Assembly (NCBI GenBank): GCA_025963615.1
Contig: JAOQAL010000792.1
Location: 1-5,791 of the forward strand
Length of the DNA: 5,791 nt
Origin: Chitinophagaceae bacterium
Lineage (GTDB): Bacteria > Bacteroidota > Bacteroidia > Chitinophagales > Chitinophagaceae
Direction of reading: 5' to 3'
Under the pieces are notes generated by a model. That model worked only from the letters and a program-made list of their open reading frames with translations, was not told the DNA's origin and did no database searches. A program made the position numbers and the translations under genes. Shown one piece after another: positions 1 to 5,789 of the stretch (positions are counted from its first letter, which is position 1; each line of letters begins with the position of its first letter).

Positions 1-1
1 G

Positions 2-244
2 CTGGCTCACGAAAGAATTATCCAGACATTCGAGTTTGAAGGACTTCCTGAAAAAGGGCATGTAGCTATGGAAACTCCAAGGTTTGAATCATTGCCGGGT
101 AACAGGACAAGAGTATCGGTTCAATCTGTTTTCCAGTCTGTGGCAGATCGGGACGGTATGGTGATGTCGGGCATGGAAAGAGGCGTCAATGATTCGCATG
201 AACGCCTGGATGAACTTTTTGAAAGCAGGCTTGTCACTATTTGA
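2..244 (+). CDS. SRPBCC / AHSA1-like protein, C-terminal part (5' end outside window)
   Basis: This is the last 80 codons of a gene that begins before the window; the reading frame is open from base 2 to a TGA at 242-244. The visible protein contains [15 protein letters not shown], then [20 protein letters not shown], and a final helix with ERLDELFE. That pattern (strand with FEFEG.P, V..ET, F.S...RDGM..SGME.G..ES..RL.EL) is the C-terminal half of the START-like SRPBCC fold in the AHSA1 (activator of Hsp90 ATPase homolog 1) group. These small cytoplasmic proteins form a hydrophobic cavity and are often encoded beside ArsR-type regulators in bacteria; their ligands are mostly unknown. The final helix caps the cavity and the protein ends at the usual point, so the 3' end looks intact. 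Family assignment is by remembered motif; the specific function cannot be given. No partner gene is visible because the window starts inside it. Confidence 0.85.
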   Translation: MAHERIIQTFEFEGLPEKGHVAMETPRFESLPGNRTRVSVQSVFQSVADRDGMVMSGMERGVNDSHERLDELFESRLVTI

Positions 245-273
245 TCCTGTTTCAAAGCCTATTTATAATTAAT

Positions 274-365
274 AGAATGGAACACAGCTAATACGGGTCC
301 AACGGATCTTCCCAGGTACTATCCGTGCAAACCTTTTCAAACCGGTGTTCGTGGTGTTCCATTCT
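274..365. repeat. Degenerate palindromic intergenic repeat with 12-bp perfect terminal inverted repeats
   Basis: The outer ends are a perfect inverted pair: AGAATGGAACAC at 274-285 and GTGTTCCATTCT at 354-365. Inside are short, imperfect copies of an ACGGAT-like unit in both orientations: ACGGGTC near 293, ACGGATC at 302-308, ATCCGTG at 321-327 and ACCGGTG near 341. The whole can fold as a long imperfect hairpin. From memory it resembles a family of interspersed repeats of about 90 bases built from alternating ACGGAT/ATCCGT units between GGAACAC/GTGTTCC ends, seen between genes in Bacteroidota and some other bacteria. It lies 29 bases after the stop of the SRPBCC gene and could act as a transcript-end or RNA-stability structure. 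It encodes nothing. The family match is memory-based and the palindrome is directly visible. Confidence 0.7.
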
Positions 366-393
366 TAGAATCCCGGAGCCCTGCAATCCTTAA

Positions 394-606
394 ACATGTC
401 TAACAGTTAAAAAATTGATTATTGTGTCAGCAGCCTATAAGTTTGAAGGCTGGACACCAGAAACCAGAGCTGTTTTTCCAATCCTGACGCCGGCAATGTT
501 TGAAGGTTCGCCGATAAAAAAAGAATACGACAGCCTGCTTCATCCGGATTGGTTGCTTTCAATGATAGAACCATTTTTGAATGCACCCGTAACAAAATCA
601 ATGTAA
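394..606 (+). pseudogene. Alpha/beta hydrolase remnant (internal piece only)
   Basis: The frame is open from 394 (TAA at 391-393 just before it) to TAA at 604-606. It reads VKKLIIVSAAYK.EGWTPETR, then LTPAMFEGSPIKKEYDSL and HPDWLLSMIEPFL. This matches the part of alpha/beta-fold hydrolases just after the nucleophile-elbow helix: the strand-six 'V.KLI..SA', followed by the start of the cap region. In intact relatives of roughly 270-300 residues this is preceded by the G.S.GG elbow and followed by the strands carrying the catalytic Asp and His; both are missing here. No ATG is present; a TTG at 415 is the only possible start and falls inside the beta strand, so it is unlikely to be a real start. 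Another frame at 375-407 (GALQSLNMSNS, then stop) could be the preceding helix, displaced by a frameshift; that is inference. It is probably a decaying, untranslated remnant. Confidence 0.65.
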
Positions 607-624
607 TTTTTAGTTCCGGAAAAT

Positions 625-1545
625 CTATTTTAAATAAGAATCCAAAAACCGAAAAAGGCTTTTCCTGATTTTCATTTCATCAAACATTTCTCCATAATGC
701 GGAGCGTTGGGCACCACGATCAGTTCATTCTTTACCCCGGTAAGTGTAAGCCAGGAACTCAACATCTTTGATTGAGTATTAGGAACAGACTCATCTTTTT
801 CTCCCTGTACAATTAAAAATGGGGGATCATCTTTATCAACATACGTAACAGGACTTGCAATCTTTGCAAGGTCAGGTCGTTTCAGAGGCATGGCTCCCAA
901 TAAAATAGCAACCGGATTGCGTTCATTATTAATCGATGTATCGGGACTGCCGGCAAGCATGATAAAATCGGATGGGCCGTAAAAATCCAAAACGCATTTT
1001 ATTTTGAAATGAATTTCTCTTCCGGAAGGATAAAATTCTTTCACTGCATTATTATTGGACAATGCCAGCAACGAAGCAAGATGTCCTCCCGCTGAAAAAC
1101 CGATAACAGCGATTTTCTCACGATCAATACCATATTGTTCCGCATGCTGATACAGGTATTCCAGGGCCTGGTTACAATCCTGTGCCTGGGCCGGGAAAAC
1201 GGCTTCTGTGCTATACCGGTAATCAATAGAAGCTAAAGCATACCCATTATCTATAAAGCCTTTAACAGTATTTTTCATGTAGCCCATATCAGCATACTTG
1301 TCATTCAGCATCCAGGCACCGCCGTGTATCCAGACAACGAGCGGTCTTTTAGCATTTTCTCCTGCCGGCAGATAAATGTCAAGTAAATGTTTTTTGTGGT
1401 TGTCATTTGCATAGGGCAGATTGCTATGCACAATTGTTCCAGCCGGAAAAATATTTTGTACCGGCGATGATTGCGCCTCCGCGTGAACCAGGCTGATCAG
1501 GAGTACAGGGAGTAACAGGCTGATCCTTTTTTTATTTCTTTTCAT
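625..1545 (-). CDS. Exported alpha/beta hydrolase, BD-FAE / esterase-lipase type
   Basis: A 306-residue serine hydrolase, probably acting on ester bonds outside the cytoplasm. Residues 1-25 form a signal peptide: basic MKRNKKR, a hydrophobic stretch, then HAEAQ as a likely cleavage region. The mature protein has DIYLP (56-60), the oxyanion-hole motif HGGAW (74-78), the nucleophile elbow GFSAGG with Ser151, the acid Asp251 in GEKDESVP and His283 in NAPHYGEMF, so the Ser-Asp-His triad is complete. Length and motif order fit the BD-FAE / acetyl-esterase branch (COG0657-like), whose characterised members include feruloyl and acetylxylan esterases; the substrate here is unknown. The ATG at 1543-1545 is chosen because it starts the signal peptide; the leader just upstream is AT-rich without a Shine-Dalgarno site, as usual in Bacteroidota. 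It lies 84 bases after the GTPase gene on the same strand and converges on the hydrolase remnant, to which it is not obviously similar. Confidence 0.9.
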   Translation of the reverse strand: MKRNKKRISLLLPVLLISLVHAEAQSSPVQNIFPAGTIVHSNLPYANDNHKKHLLDIYLPAGENAKRPLVVWIHGGAWMLNDKYADMGYMKNTVKGFIDNGYALASIDYRYSTEAVFPAQAQDCNQALEYLYQHAEQYGIDREKIAVIGFSAGGHLASLLALSNNNAVKEFYPSGREIHFKIKCVLDFYGPSDFIMLAGSPDTSINNERNPVAILLGAMPLKRPDLAKIASPVTYVDKDDPPFLIVQGEKDESVPNTQSKMLSSWLTLTGVKNELIVVPNAPHYGEMFDEMKIRKSLFRFLDSYLK

Positions 1546-1629
1546 TAATAATTAAATTTTAAACGTGGTCTAAGATTATTAATAAGAATATTCTTTCATT
1601 TATAACACTGAAAAATGATTGATTTTTTA

Positions 1630-2730
1630 TTAATCAGCCATTCTATGTACAGGTTTTGGATAACCCGGCTGAAATGCATTTTCTTTTTCCGATACAATCC
1701 GGCAACCAGCCTGCATCATTGTTTCATGTATAGCTTCAGCGATAACATGCCGCAATAATTGCGGGGTGGTTTGCACGCGGGCATTAATAAGTAAGGAAAG
1801 GTGTTTACAGGCATGTTCACCCGCCTTTAATTTATTTTTTTGCCCACTTGCCGTATAGCTAATCTTTTTAGTCCATGCATCATCGCTAAGCAAAAACTTC
1901 AGGTGTCCGATTGAGTAACCCGCCTGTCTGATTTTATAGTGAATATGTTGTACCAGTTGTATCGCGGCATCAACAGCGACAGGTGTTGCCGTATGGAGGG
2001 AGATCCTTTGATCGAACCATGCAAGTGCCGCCTCTCCTGCTCCGTACACATCGTAATCAAGATCCAATGATTTTCGGTTTGGAGGAATAGAAAAATCAGC
2101 CAACGTCTTTAGCCAATTATGAATATCGTTTTCGTTAAAAGAATCCTGATAAAGAATAATTTTACCCCCATAAGAAGCGTCAGCGACCTCCTTCACGTCA
2201 CGCAATTCATCATCCGCCAGCAGGTCCGTTTTATTAATGATAATTATATCCGCTTCCTCCAGTTGCTTTTTATAAATATATTGAACCGGCTCTTCAATAA
2301 AAGAGGAAGTTCCCTTAATAATTGAATAAAGCAACGAGGCGTCGGCAAATACGGAGATCACCAGCCTGAATTCCGGGTGAAATAATGCGAATGGATTAGC
2401 TATGGTTGCTACAAGGTCGGTACAGGAACCCACGGATTCAGCAAAGATGATTTCCGGTAAATCAGTATGCTTCAATTGAAGAATATTCTTTTCCAGTGCA
2501 TCATAATGGCAGCAAAAACATCCATTGGCAACTTCTGCATGGGGTATCGCCAAACTTCGCAGGTAATCGCTGTCAACCTGCTGATCGCCCTGGTCATTTG
2601 TTATAACTGCAACCCTCCGCCCCTGTTTTATTAATTGCTCAACTGCATGAACAATAGCCGTTGTTTTGCCACTACCCAAAAAACCACCAATTAAATAAAT
2701 ATTTACCGTGGCCGCGTTATACTCTTTCAT
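1630..2730 (-). CDS. COG0523 / CobW-P47K-type GTPase, putative metallochaperone
   Basis: A 366-residue cytoplasmic P-loop GTPase of the G3E group (CobW/UreG/HypB relatives). Visible motifs are the Walker A GGFLGSGKTT (15-24), the metal-site motif CFCC (Cys71, Cys73, Cys74; the CxCC hallmark of COG0523), a switch/Walker-B region EIIFAESVGSCTD (93-105) with ESVG in place of the common ETSG, and the guanine-specificity motif NKTD (166-169). COG0523 proteins use GTP to deliver or handle metal ions, often zinc or cobalt. The C-terminal half is unusual: instead of a recognisable CobW_C domain with His-rich stretch it has LDLDYDVYGAGEAALAWFD (222-240) and IGHLKFLL (274-281), so the client may differ from that of ZNG1/ZigA-type chaperones; some P47K-like proteins share the 'GHLK' type of segment. 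No metal transporter, Zur gene or vitamin B12 gene is visible nearby, so the metal cannot be inferred. The start at 2728-2730 places the P-loop close to the N terminus as expected. Confidence 0.88.
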   Translation of the reverse strand: MKEYNAATVNIYLIGGFLGSGKTTAIVHAVEQLIKQGRRVAVITNDQGDQQVDSDYLRSLAIPHAEVANGCFCCHYDALEKNILQLKHTDLPEIIFAESVGSCTDLVATIANPFALFHPEFRLVISVFADASLLYSIIKGTSSFIEEPVQYIYKKQLEEADIIIINKTDLLADDELRDVKEVADASYGGKIILYQDSFNENDIHNWLKTLADFSIPPNRKSLDLDYDVYGAGEAALAWFDQRISLHTATPVAVDAAIQLVQHIHYKIRQAGYSIGHLKFLLSDDAWTKKISYTASGQKNKLKAGEHACKHLSLLINARVQTTPQLLRHVIAEAIHETMMQAGCRIVSEKENAFQPGYPKPVHRMAD

Positions 2731-2958
2731 TTTAGCCTGGCTTAATCAAACGAATATAATCAAGATTTAAACTTCAGCCATACTGACTAGTATGGTTCCG
2801 GCGGCTTCAATTTTTTCACCTTATCATTATTTCCTAGTAAGCCCTTTCATGAAAGCGTATCTTCAACAACTCATTAAAGATGCGGGAACTATACAGAACT
2901 GCGTCGGCGAATCAGTACAGTAATAAGCCAATTTCTTATATGATTTAATTTTTAAAAA
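2731..2958. other. Non-coding stretch upstream of the GTPase gene
   Basis: Between the GTPase start and the ankyrin remnant I recognise no gene. The stretch contains the 7-4-7 palindrome at 2778-2795, annotated separately. On the minus strand, TATATTCG (plus 2751-2758) is a 7-of-8 match to the Bacteroidota -7 box TAnnTTTG, about 20 bases from the GTPase start, but no good -33 box accompanies it. A plus-strand ORF of 43 codons (2792-2923, ending GESVQ) starts inside the palindrome, has no ribosome-binding site and resembles nothing I know. Confidence 0.5.
2778..2795. promoter_or_regulatory. Perfect palindrome, candidate operator for the GTPase gene
   Basis: CCATACT, a four-base spacer GACT, and AGTATGG form a perfect 7-4-7 inverted repeat 47 bases upstream of the GTPase start codon. 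It lies 19 bases beyond a possible minus-strand -7 box (2751-2758), which puts it at or just behind the expected -33 region, a position suited to repression or activation. The inner ACTGACTAGT core resembles operators of TetR-type repressors. No regulator gene lies in the window, so the binding protein is unknown. There is no T-run after it, so it is not a typical terminator. Confidence 0.4.
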
Positions 2959-3126
2959 ATGGCAACCAAAACCACTAAGATATTTGAGTTGTTAAAAAAC
3001 AACTCAATAACAGAACTTGAGTCCCCTGCTCACTAATAATCCTGCAGCGGCCGAAATGGAAAATGAACAAGGCGTTTCTCTGTTACTAATGGCGGTTTAT
3101 TCGGGGACCTGCTTAAGCTGATCTAA
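2959..3126 (+). pseudogene. Frameshifted N-terminal remnant of an ankyrin-repeat protein
   Basis: Starting at ATG 2959 the frame reads MATKTTKIFELLKNNSITELES and stops at 3034-3036. From 3026, one frame over, the sequence continues as LLTNNPAAAEMENEQGVSLL and LMAVYSG. A second shift near 3106 gives DLLKLI and a TAA at 3124-3126. Joined, this is the start of a small cytoplasmic ankyrin protein: the capping helix 'IFELLKNN.I.ELESLL..NPA', then the loop/helix '..E.GVS.LLMAVYSG'. Both shifts fall in four-base runs (CCCC at 3023-3026, GGGG at 3103-3106), compatible with one inserted C and one lost G. Intact relatives have several more repeats; here nothing follows, so the gene is truncated even if the shifts are repaired. 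An A-rich stretch precedes the ATG. The gene is not expected to make a functional product. Confidence 0.68.
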
Positions 3127-3181
3127 CGATCTATTTACCAGCGGCATAAGTCAAACCCGCGATGATTAATTCATAGATCGT
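3126..3181. repeat. 9-bp inverted repeat flanking a 38-bp spacer
   Basis: ACGATCTAT at 3126-3134 and ATAGATCGT at 3173-3181 are perfect reverse complements. They sit between the stop of the ankyrin remnant and the promoter of the response regulator. They could be two half-sites for a regulator or simply chance; no further symmetry extends outward or inward. Confidence 0.25.
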
Positions 3182-3230
3182 AAATTTTGTAAGTGGAAAC
3201 CAGTATAAGTGCAAAAGACAGAATATACAG

Positions 3231-3238
3231 TATATTTG
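3231..3238 (+). promoter_or_regulatory. Bacteroidota -7 promoter element for the response regulator
   Basis: TATATTTG is a perfect match to TAnnTTTG, the -7 box used by the Bacteroidota primary sigma factor. Transcription would start about six bases downstream, near 3244, leaving a short leader of about 18 bases before the ATG at 3262. No convincing TTG or TTTG -33 box is present at the usual distance, so the promoter may be weak or activator-dependent. Confidence 0.45.
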
Positions 3239-3261
3239 AACGGATCATTTTAACCATATTC

Positions 3262-3645
3262 ATGCTCCAGAAAATTTTACTAATAGACGATGATCCGGAT
3301 GATCAATTTTTCTTTAACAACGCGATCCGTGAAATTGACCAGTCAATTCAATGCGTCATCATGGAAAATGGACGACAGGCGCTGGATTATCTTGCAGACC
3401 ACCCTCCTCCTTCCATGATTTTCCTGGATCTGAATATGCCACTTATGAATGGCTTTGAATGCCTGGCGGAATTAAAAAGAGAGGATGCCTTCAAAGAAAT
3501 ACCTGTTACTATTTTCACTACTTCCCGTTCCGAAGCTGACAGGAAACGCTGCCTGGAGATGGGCGCGGAAAATTTTATTTCCAAGACGGTAGATTTTAAA
3601 GAGTTTAAAACCAATATCAAAGAAGTACTGCATCAACTATTATAA
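3262..3645 (+). CDS. Single-domain response regulator (CheY/Rcp-like receiver)
   Basis: A 127-residue stand-alone phosphoreceiver domain that takes a phosphoryl group from a histidine kinase and has no output domain. It starts MLQKILLIDDDPDDQFFF, with the acidic pocket at Asp9-Asp10. The phosphoacceptor is Asp56 in IFLDLNMP, the conserved Thr lies in FTTS (86-88), and the conserved Lys is Lys108 in FISK, here followed by Thr rather than the usual Pro. This layout matches short Bacteroidota receivers related to Rcp1, which often pair with hybrid or phytochrome-like kinases; no kinase gene is in the window. The ATG at 3262 is chosen over the in-frame GTG at 3193: the extra 23 residues have no counterpart in receivers, and the promoter box at 3231-3238 lies inside that extension. 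Confidence 0.93.
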   Translation: MLQKILLIDDDPDDQFFFNNAIREIDQSIQCVIMENGRQALDYLADHPPPSMIFLDLNMPLMNGFECLAELKREDAFKEIPVTIFTTSRSEADRKRCLEMGAENFISKTVDFKEFKTNIKEVLHQLL

Positions 3646-3750
3646 ATCATGTAATTTTTTTAGCCCCATTATAGTATCCGCATCCCCTTCTTAGTTATTT
3701 ATATTGTTTTTGATTGGGATTTCAATTTACAACAATCATATGGGGTAATG

Positions 3751-3847
3751 ATTTATTGTTTCATTCGGGGTATCCAACAATAAATGTCTGATATATTTCT
3801 GCAATTTTATTTTGAATCATTGTACCGGAGGAAGAACAATAAATGTC
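3751..3847. repeat. Three copies of AACAATAAAT, one inverted and two direct
   Basis: ATTTATTGTT at 3751-3760 is the exact reverse complement of AACAATAAAT at 3776-3785, forming a 10-bp stem with a 15-base loop. The 13-mer AACAATAAATGTC occurs at 3776-3788 and again at 3835-3847, 59 bases apart. No T-run follows the hairpin, so it is not a typical terminator. It could be a set of protein-binding sites or leftovers of a lost element. AT-rich DNA makes short matches more likely by chance, but a perfect 13-mer this close is notable. Confidence 0.5.
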
Positions 3848-3988
3848 CAATACTTAGGAAATTGAATCAGTTCTTAACTGCAAAACAATTAACAATATAC
3901 AAGTATTGACCGCGCGGCGTAAATCTCTCCAACAAATCTCCTTTGAAAACACTTAACATACATCAATTCTTTTTCTTATCCTGTGTCA

Positions 3989-4019
3989 TTGGTAGCACCC
4001 TACCCGGAACTTAATTTCG
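3989..4019 (+). promoter_or_regulatory. Possible promoter of the yceI-like gene
   Basis: TTG at 3989-3991 and TAATTTCG at 4012-4019 (7 of 8 matches to TAnnTTTG) are separated by 20 bases, close to the Bacteroidota promoter layout. Transcription would begin near 4025 and give a leader of about 100 bases. The match is imperfect and this is a weak call. Confidence 0.25.
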
Positions 4020-4125
4020 CTTTGCAAAACAAACGTACCAGCAAACCATAATCACAGGTAGTTTTTGGAAAGCCAATGTGTACGGTTTGATTTTCTACGT
4101 TATTTTTTATCCATAAAAACAAAAA

Positions 4126-4821
4126 ATGATCAAGAAGAATTTTATTGTCCTCTTTTCAGGAGCCCTTATTTTATTTTCCGCATGTACTAACGCACCAGAT
4201 TCTGATAAGGCAGTGACATCGGATGCTCAGGAAGTAGTGGCCACAGCCGGCACCGCCCTGAAAGTGGATACCGCGACCAGCAAAATAAAATGGGTTGCTA
4301 CCAAAGTTAGCGCCTATCATACCGGAACAATCAATATAAAAAGCGGTGAACTGAAAGCAACAGACAGCACAGTCACTGGCGGCAATTTTGTACTGGATAT
4401 GAATAGCATCCTTGTTTCGGGTCCGGCAGATTCTGATCCAGTCATGAATGCAAAATTAAACGGGCATCTGAAGTCGGGCGAATTTTTTGATGTAGAGAAA
4501 AACCCGGAAGCTGCGTTTGTAATTACAGATGTAAAACCTTTTACTGGAACTGTAAAAGATACTACCGATCCACGCCAGGAATCAATCAGTGAATATAAAG
4601 TCTCCAACCCCACCCATACGGTGAGCGGTAACCTTACCATCAAAGGCGTTACAAAGAACATTTCGTTTCCTGCCCGCATTACCGTAGCAGCAGGCTCTGT
4701 AGATGCGATTGCGAAATTCAATATTGACCGTTCGCAATGGAATATCGTTTATCCCGGCAAACCCGATGATCTTATCCGGAATGATATACACCTTGGTATT
4801 GCACTTAAAGCGGCTAAATAA
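4126..4821 (+). CDS. YceI-family lipoprotein
   Basis: A 231-residue envelope protein. Residues 1-20 are a lipoprotein signal (MIKKNF, hydrophobic core, LFSAC with Cys20 as the lipidated residue), followed by a flexible Asp/Ala-rich linker to about residue 45. The rest is a YceI-type beta barrel of lipocalin-like shape that binds isoprenoid or other long hydrophobic ligands in characterised members. Family marks are IKWVATKV...HTGTINIKSGEL (54-76), GGNFVLDMNSI (85-95), LNGHLKSGEFFDVEKNPEAAF (111-131), SGNLTIKGVTKNISFPA (167-183) and FNIDRSQWNI (198-207). Compared with short YceI proteins it has a loop of about 15 extra residues (DTTDPRQESISEYKVSNPTH, 145-164) before the SGNLTIKGVT strand, a variant I recall from other Bacteroidota. 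The start follows an A-rich leader typical of the phylum. The ligand is unknown; related proteins are linked to stress or lipid-soluble quinone handling. Confidence 0.92.
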   Translation: MIKKNFIVLFSGALILFSACTNAPDSDKAVTSDAQEVVATAGTALKVDTATSKIKWVATKVSAYHTGTINIKSGELKATDSTVTGGNFVLDMNSILVSGPADSDPVMNAKLNGHLKSGEFFDVEKNPEAAFVITDVKPFTGTVKDTTDPRQESISEYKVSNPTHTVSGNLTIKGVTKNISFPARITVAAGSVDAIAKFNIDRSQWNIVYPGKPDDLIRNDIHLGIALKAAK

Positions 4822-4851
4822 ATTTTCCCTTAACAAAAGGGTGAACACTAT

Positions 4852-4881
4852 AAAAGCGGCGGTTTAACATGGCCGCTTTTT
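4852..4881. terminator. Rho-independent terminator, likely bidirectional
   Basis: AAAAGCGGC at 4852-4860 and GCCGCTTTT at 4872-4880 form a perfect 9-bp stem with an 11-base loop, followed by another T. The A-run on one side and T-run on the other allow it to work on both strands. It lies 31 bases after the YceI stop and 84 bases beyond the 3' end of the convergent DUF1080 gene, as expected for a shared terminator. Confidence 0.85.
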
Positions 4882-4964
4882 GCATGCCGTTATTTAATCG
4901 CAAAAAAAAATATTCATCCGGGCGATTCTGATTCCTCTTTAATGAATGCCGGAAATACTTTTAC

Positions 4965-5789
4965 TTATTTTGAATGAAGCGGTATCAGGTCAACCCGTCT
5001 GAAGAATATTTCTGCACCTTCAGCCTGTATCTGTATACGGCCTTTCCGGGGTTCTACATTAAAAGCATGATTCACTAACTTTCCATTAAGGATAACGGTA
5101 AGTTCACCACCATCGGCTATGCATTCCATCCTGTTCCATTCGCCCATGGGTTTTTCAATATCGTTAGTGCCGCGGAACCCAATGGTATCTTTCCAACCCG
5201 GATCACGGGCATACCAATTAATGCGGTCACTGGTCAGCCTCATGGTATCACCGCCAGGAAGGTACACAAAGCTGTCATCGGTTTTTTCTTTAGCAATCGT
5301 GGTCGTTAACTGAAAGGAGTCACTGCTGTCGCCCACAACTATAAAATCACCGGTCCCGCCTTCTATGATCTGGCATTCGATAGAATGCATCCATATTCCC
5401 TGGGAACCTCCATCTGCTCCTTTCGAATGCAAGAGTAACCCACCATCACGCGCATTGGAAATCCTTGGTGCAAATGTTTTCCCGCCCCATCTAAATTCAA
5501 CCACCAAACGATAGTTTGCATATTCTTTATTCGTAGTGATACAACCCCATTCCTGACCGCCGATCCGGATCATTCCGTCGGTTACGGTAAAAACTTTTTG
5601 AGGATCCTTGTTACGGCCGCTTTGTTGCAGATAGGTATACCAGCCATCGAGGTTTTTCCCATTGAACAAATGAACCGTTCCGGATGCCGGTTGATGAGTT
5701 GCTTTTTTCGAAGTCTGTGTAAAACCGGCAAATGGAATATGAACTATGAATGAAATAAAAACTACAGGGATAATAATTAATTTTTTCAT
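4965..5789 (-). CDS. Secreted DUF1080 protein (3-keto-disaccharide hydrolase family)
   Basis: A 274-residue exported protein with a concanavalin-like beta-sandwich of the DUF1080 family, renamed 3-keto-disaccharide hydrolase after members that cleave 3-keto-glycosides. Residues 1-25 are a signal peptide (MKKLIIIPVV..., likely cut near AGFTQ). The domain opens with LFNGKNLDGW (41-50) and continues with YRLVVEFRWGG (93-103), RDGGLLLH (114-121), SIECQIIEGGTGDF (136-149), GEWNRMEC (216-223), LNGKLVN (234-240), and ends with GRIQIQAEGAEIFFRRVDLIPL (250-271), which is the usual terminal strand pair; the protein looks complete. The start ATG (5787-5789) is two bases from the window edge, so promoter and any upstream operon partner are not visible. 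Such proteins are common in glycan-degrading Bacteroidota and Planctomycetes; the actual substrate is unknown, and many DUF1080 proteins lack demonstrated activity. Confidence 0.92.
   Translation of the reverse strand: MKKLIIIPVVFISFIVHIPFAGFTQTSKKATHQPASGTVHLFNGKNLDGWYTYLQQSGRNKDPQKVFTVTDGMIRIGGQEWGCITTNKEYANYRLVVEFRWGGKTFAPRISNARDGGLLLHSKGADGGSQGIWMHSIECQIIEGGTGDFIVVGDSSDSFQLTTTIAKEKTDDSFVYLPGGDTMRLTSDRINWYARDPGWKDTIGFRGTNDIEKPMGEWNRMECIADGGELTVILNGKLVNHAFNVEPRKGRIQIQAEGAEIFFRRVDLIPLHSK

Larger units (their letters stand above)
3646..4125. other. 480-base non-coding stretch between response regulator and yceI-like gene
   Basis: I find no convincing gene on either strand. It holds a repeated motif cluster (3751-3847, listed separately), a small 5-bp hairpin GGTAG/CTACC at 3991-4004, a possible promoter at 3989-4019 and an A-rich leader before the ATG at 4126. 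A 41-codon plus-strand ORF at 3784-3909 (MSDIFLQFYF onward) starts within the first direct repeat and matches nothing I recognise. No GC-rich terminator follows the response regulator. Confidence 0.5.

Noticed and set aside
1605..1636. Weak TGATT/AATCA inverted repeat after the GTPase gene as terminator
   Set aside because: The stem is short and AT-only and overlaps the stop codon region; it would be too unstable to support a terminator call.
2119..2325. Plus-strand 68-codon ORF inside the GTPase gene
   Set aside because: Antisense to conserved GTPase coding sequence, including the NKTD motif; composition explains the open frame.
2792..2923. 43-codon plus-strand ORF (MVPAASIFSP onward)
   Set aside because: It starts within the palindrome, lacks a ribosome-binding or promoter signal, and shows no recognisable motif; such ORFs are expected by chance.
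3193..3261. N-terminal extension of the response regulator from GTG 3193
   Set aside because: The residues precede a complete receiver domain, have no counterpart in the family and overlap a strong promoter box; the ATG at 3262 is the better start.
3784..3909. 41-codon plus-strand ORF (MSDIFLQFYF onward) in the gap after the response regulator
   Set aside because: No known family, AT-driven composition, and its start codon is part of a repeated motif; not enough to call a gene.
4317..4848. Minus-strand ORFs opposite the YceI gene
   Set aside because: They are antisense shadows of a well-supported gene, with no family similarity and no promoter or start signal of their own.
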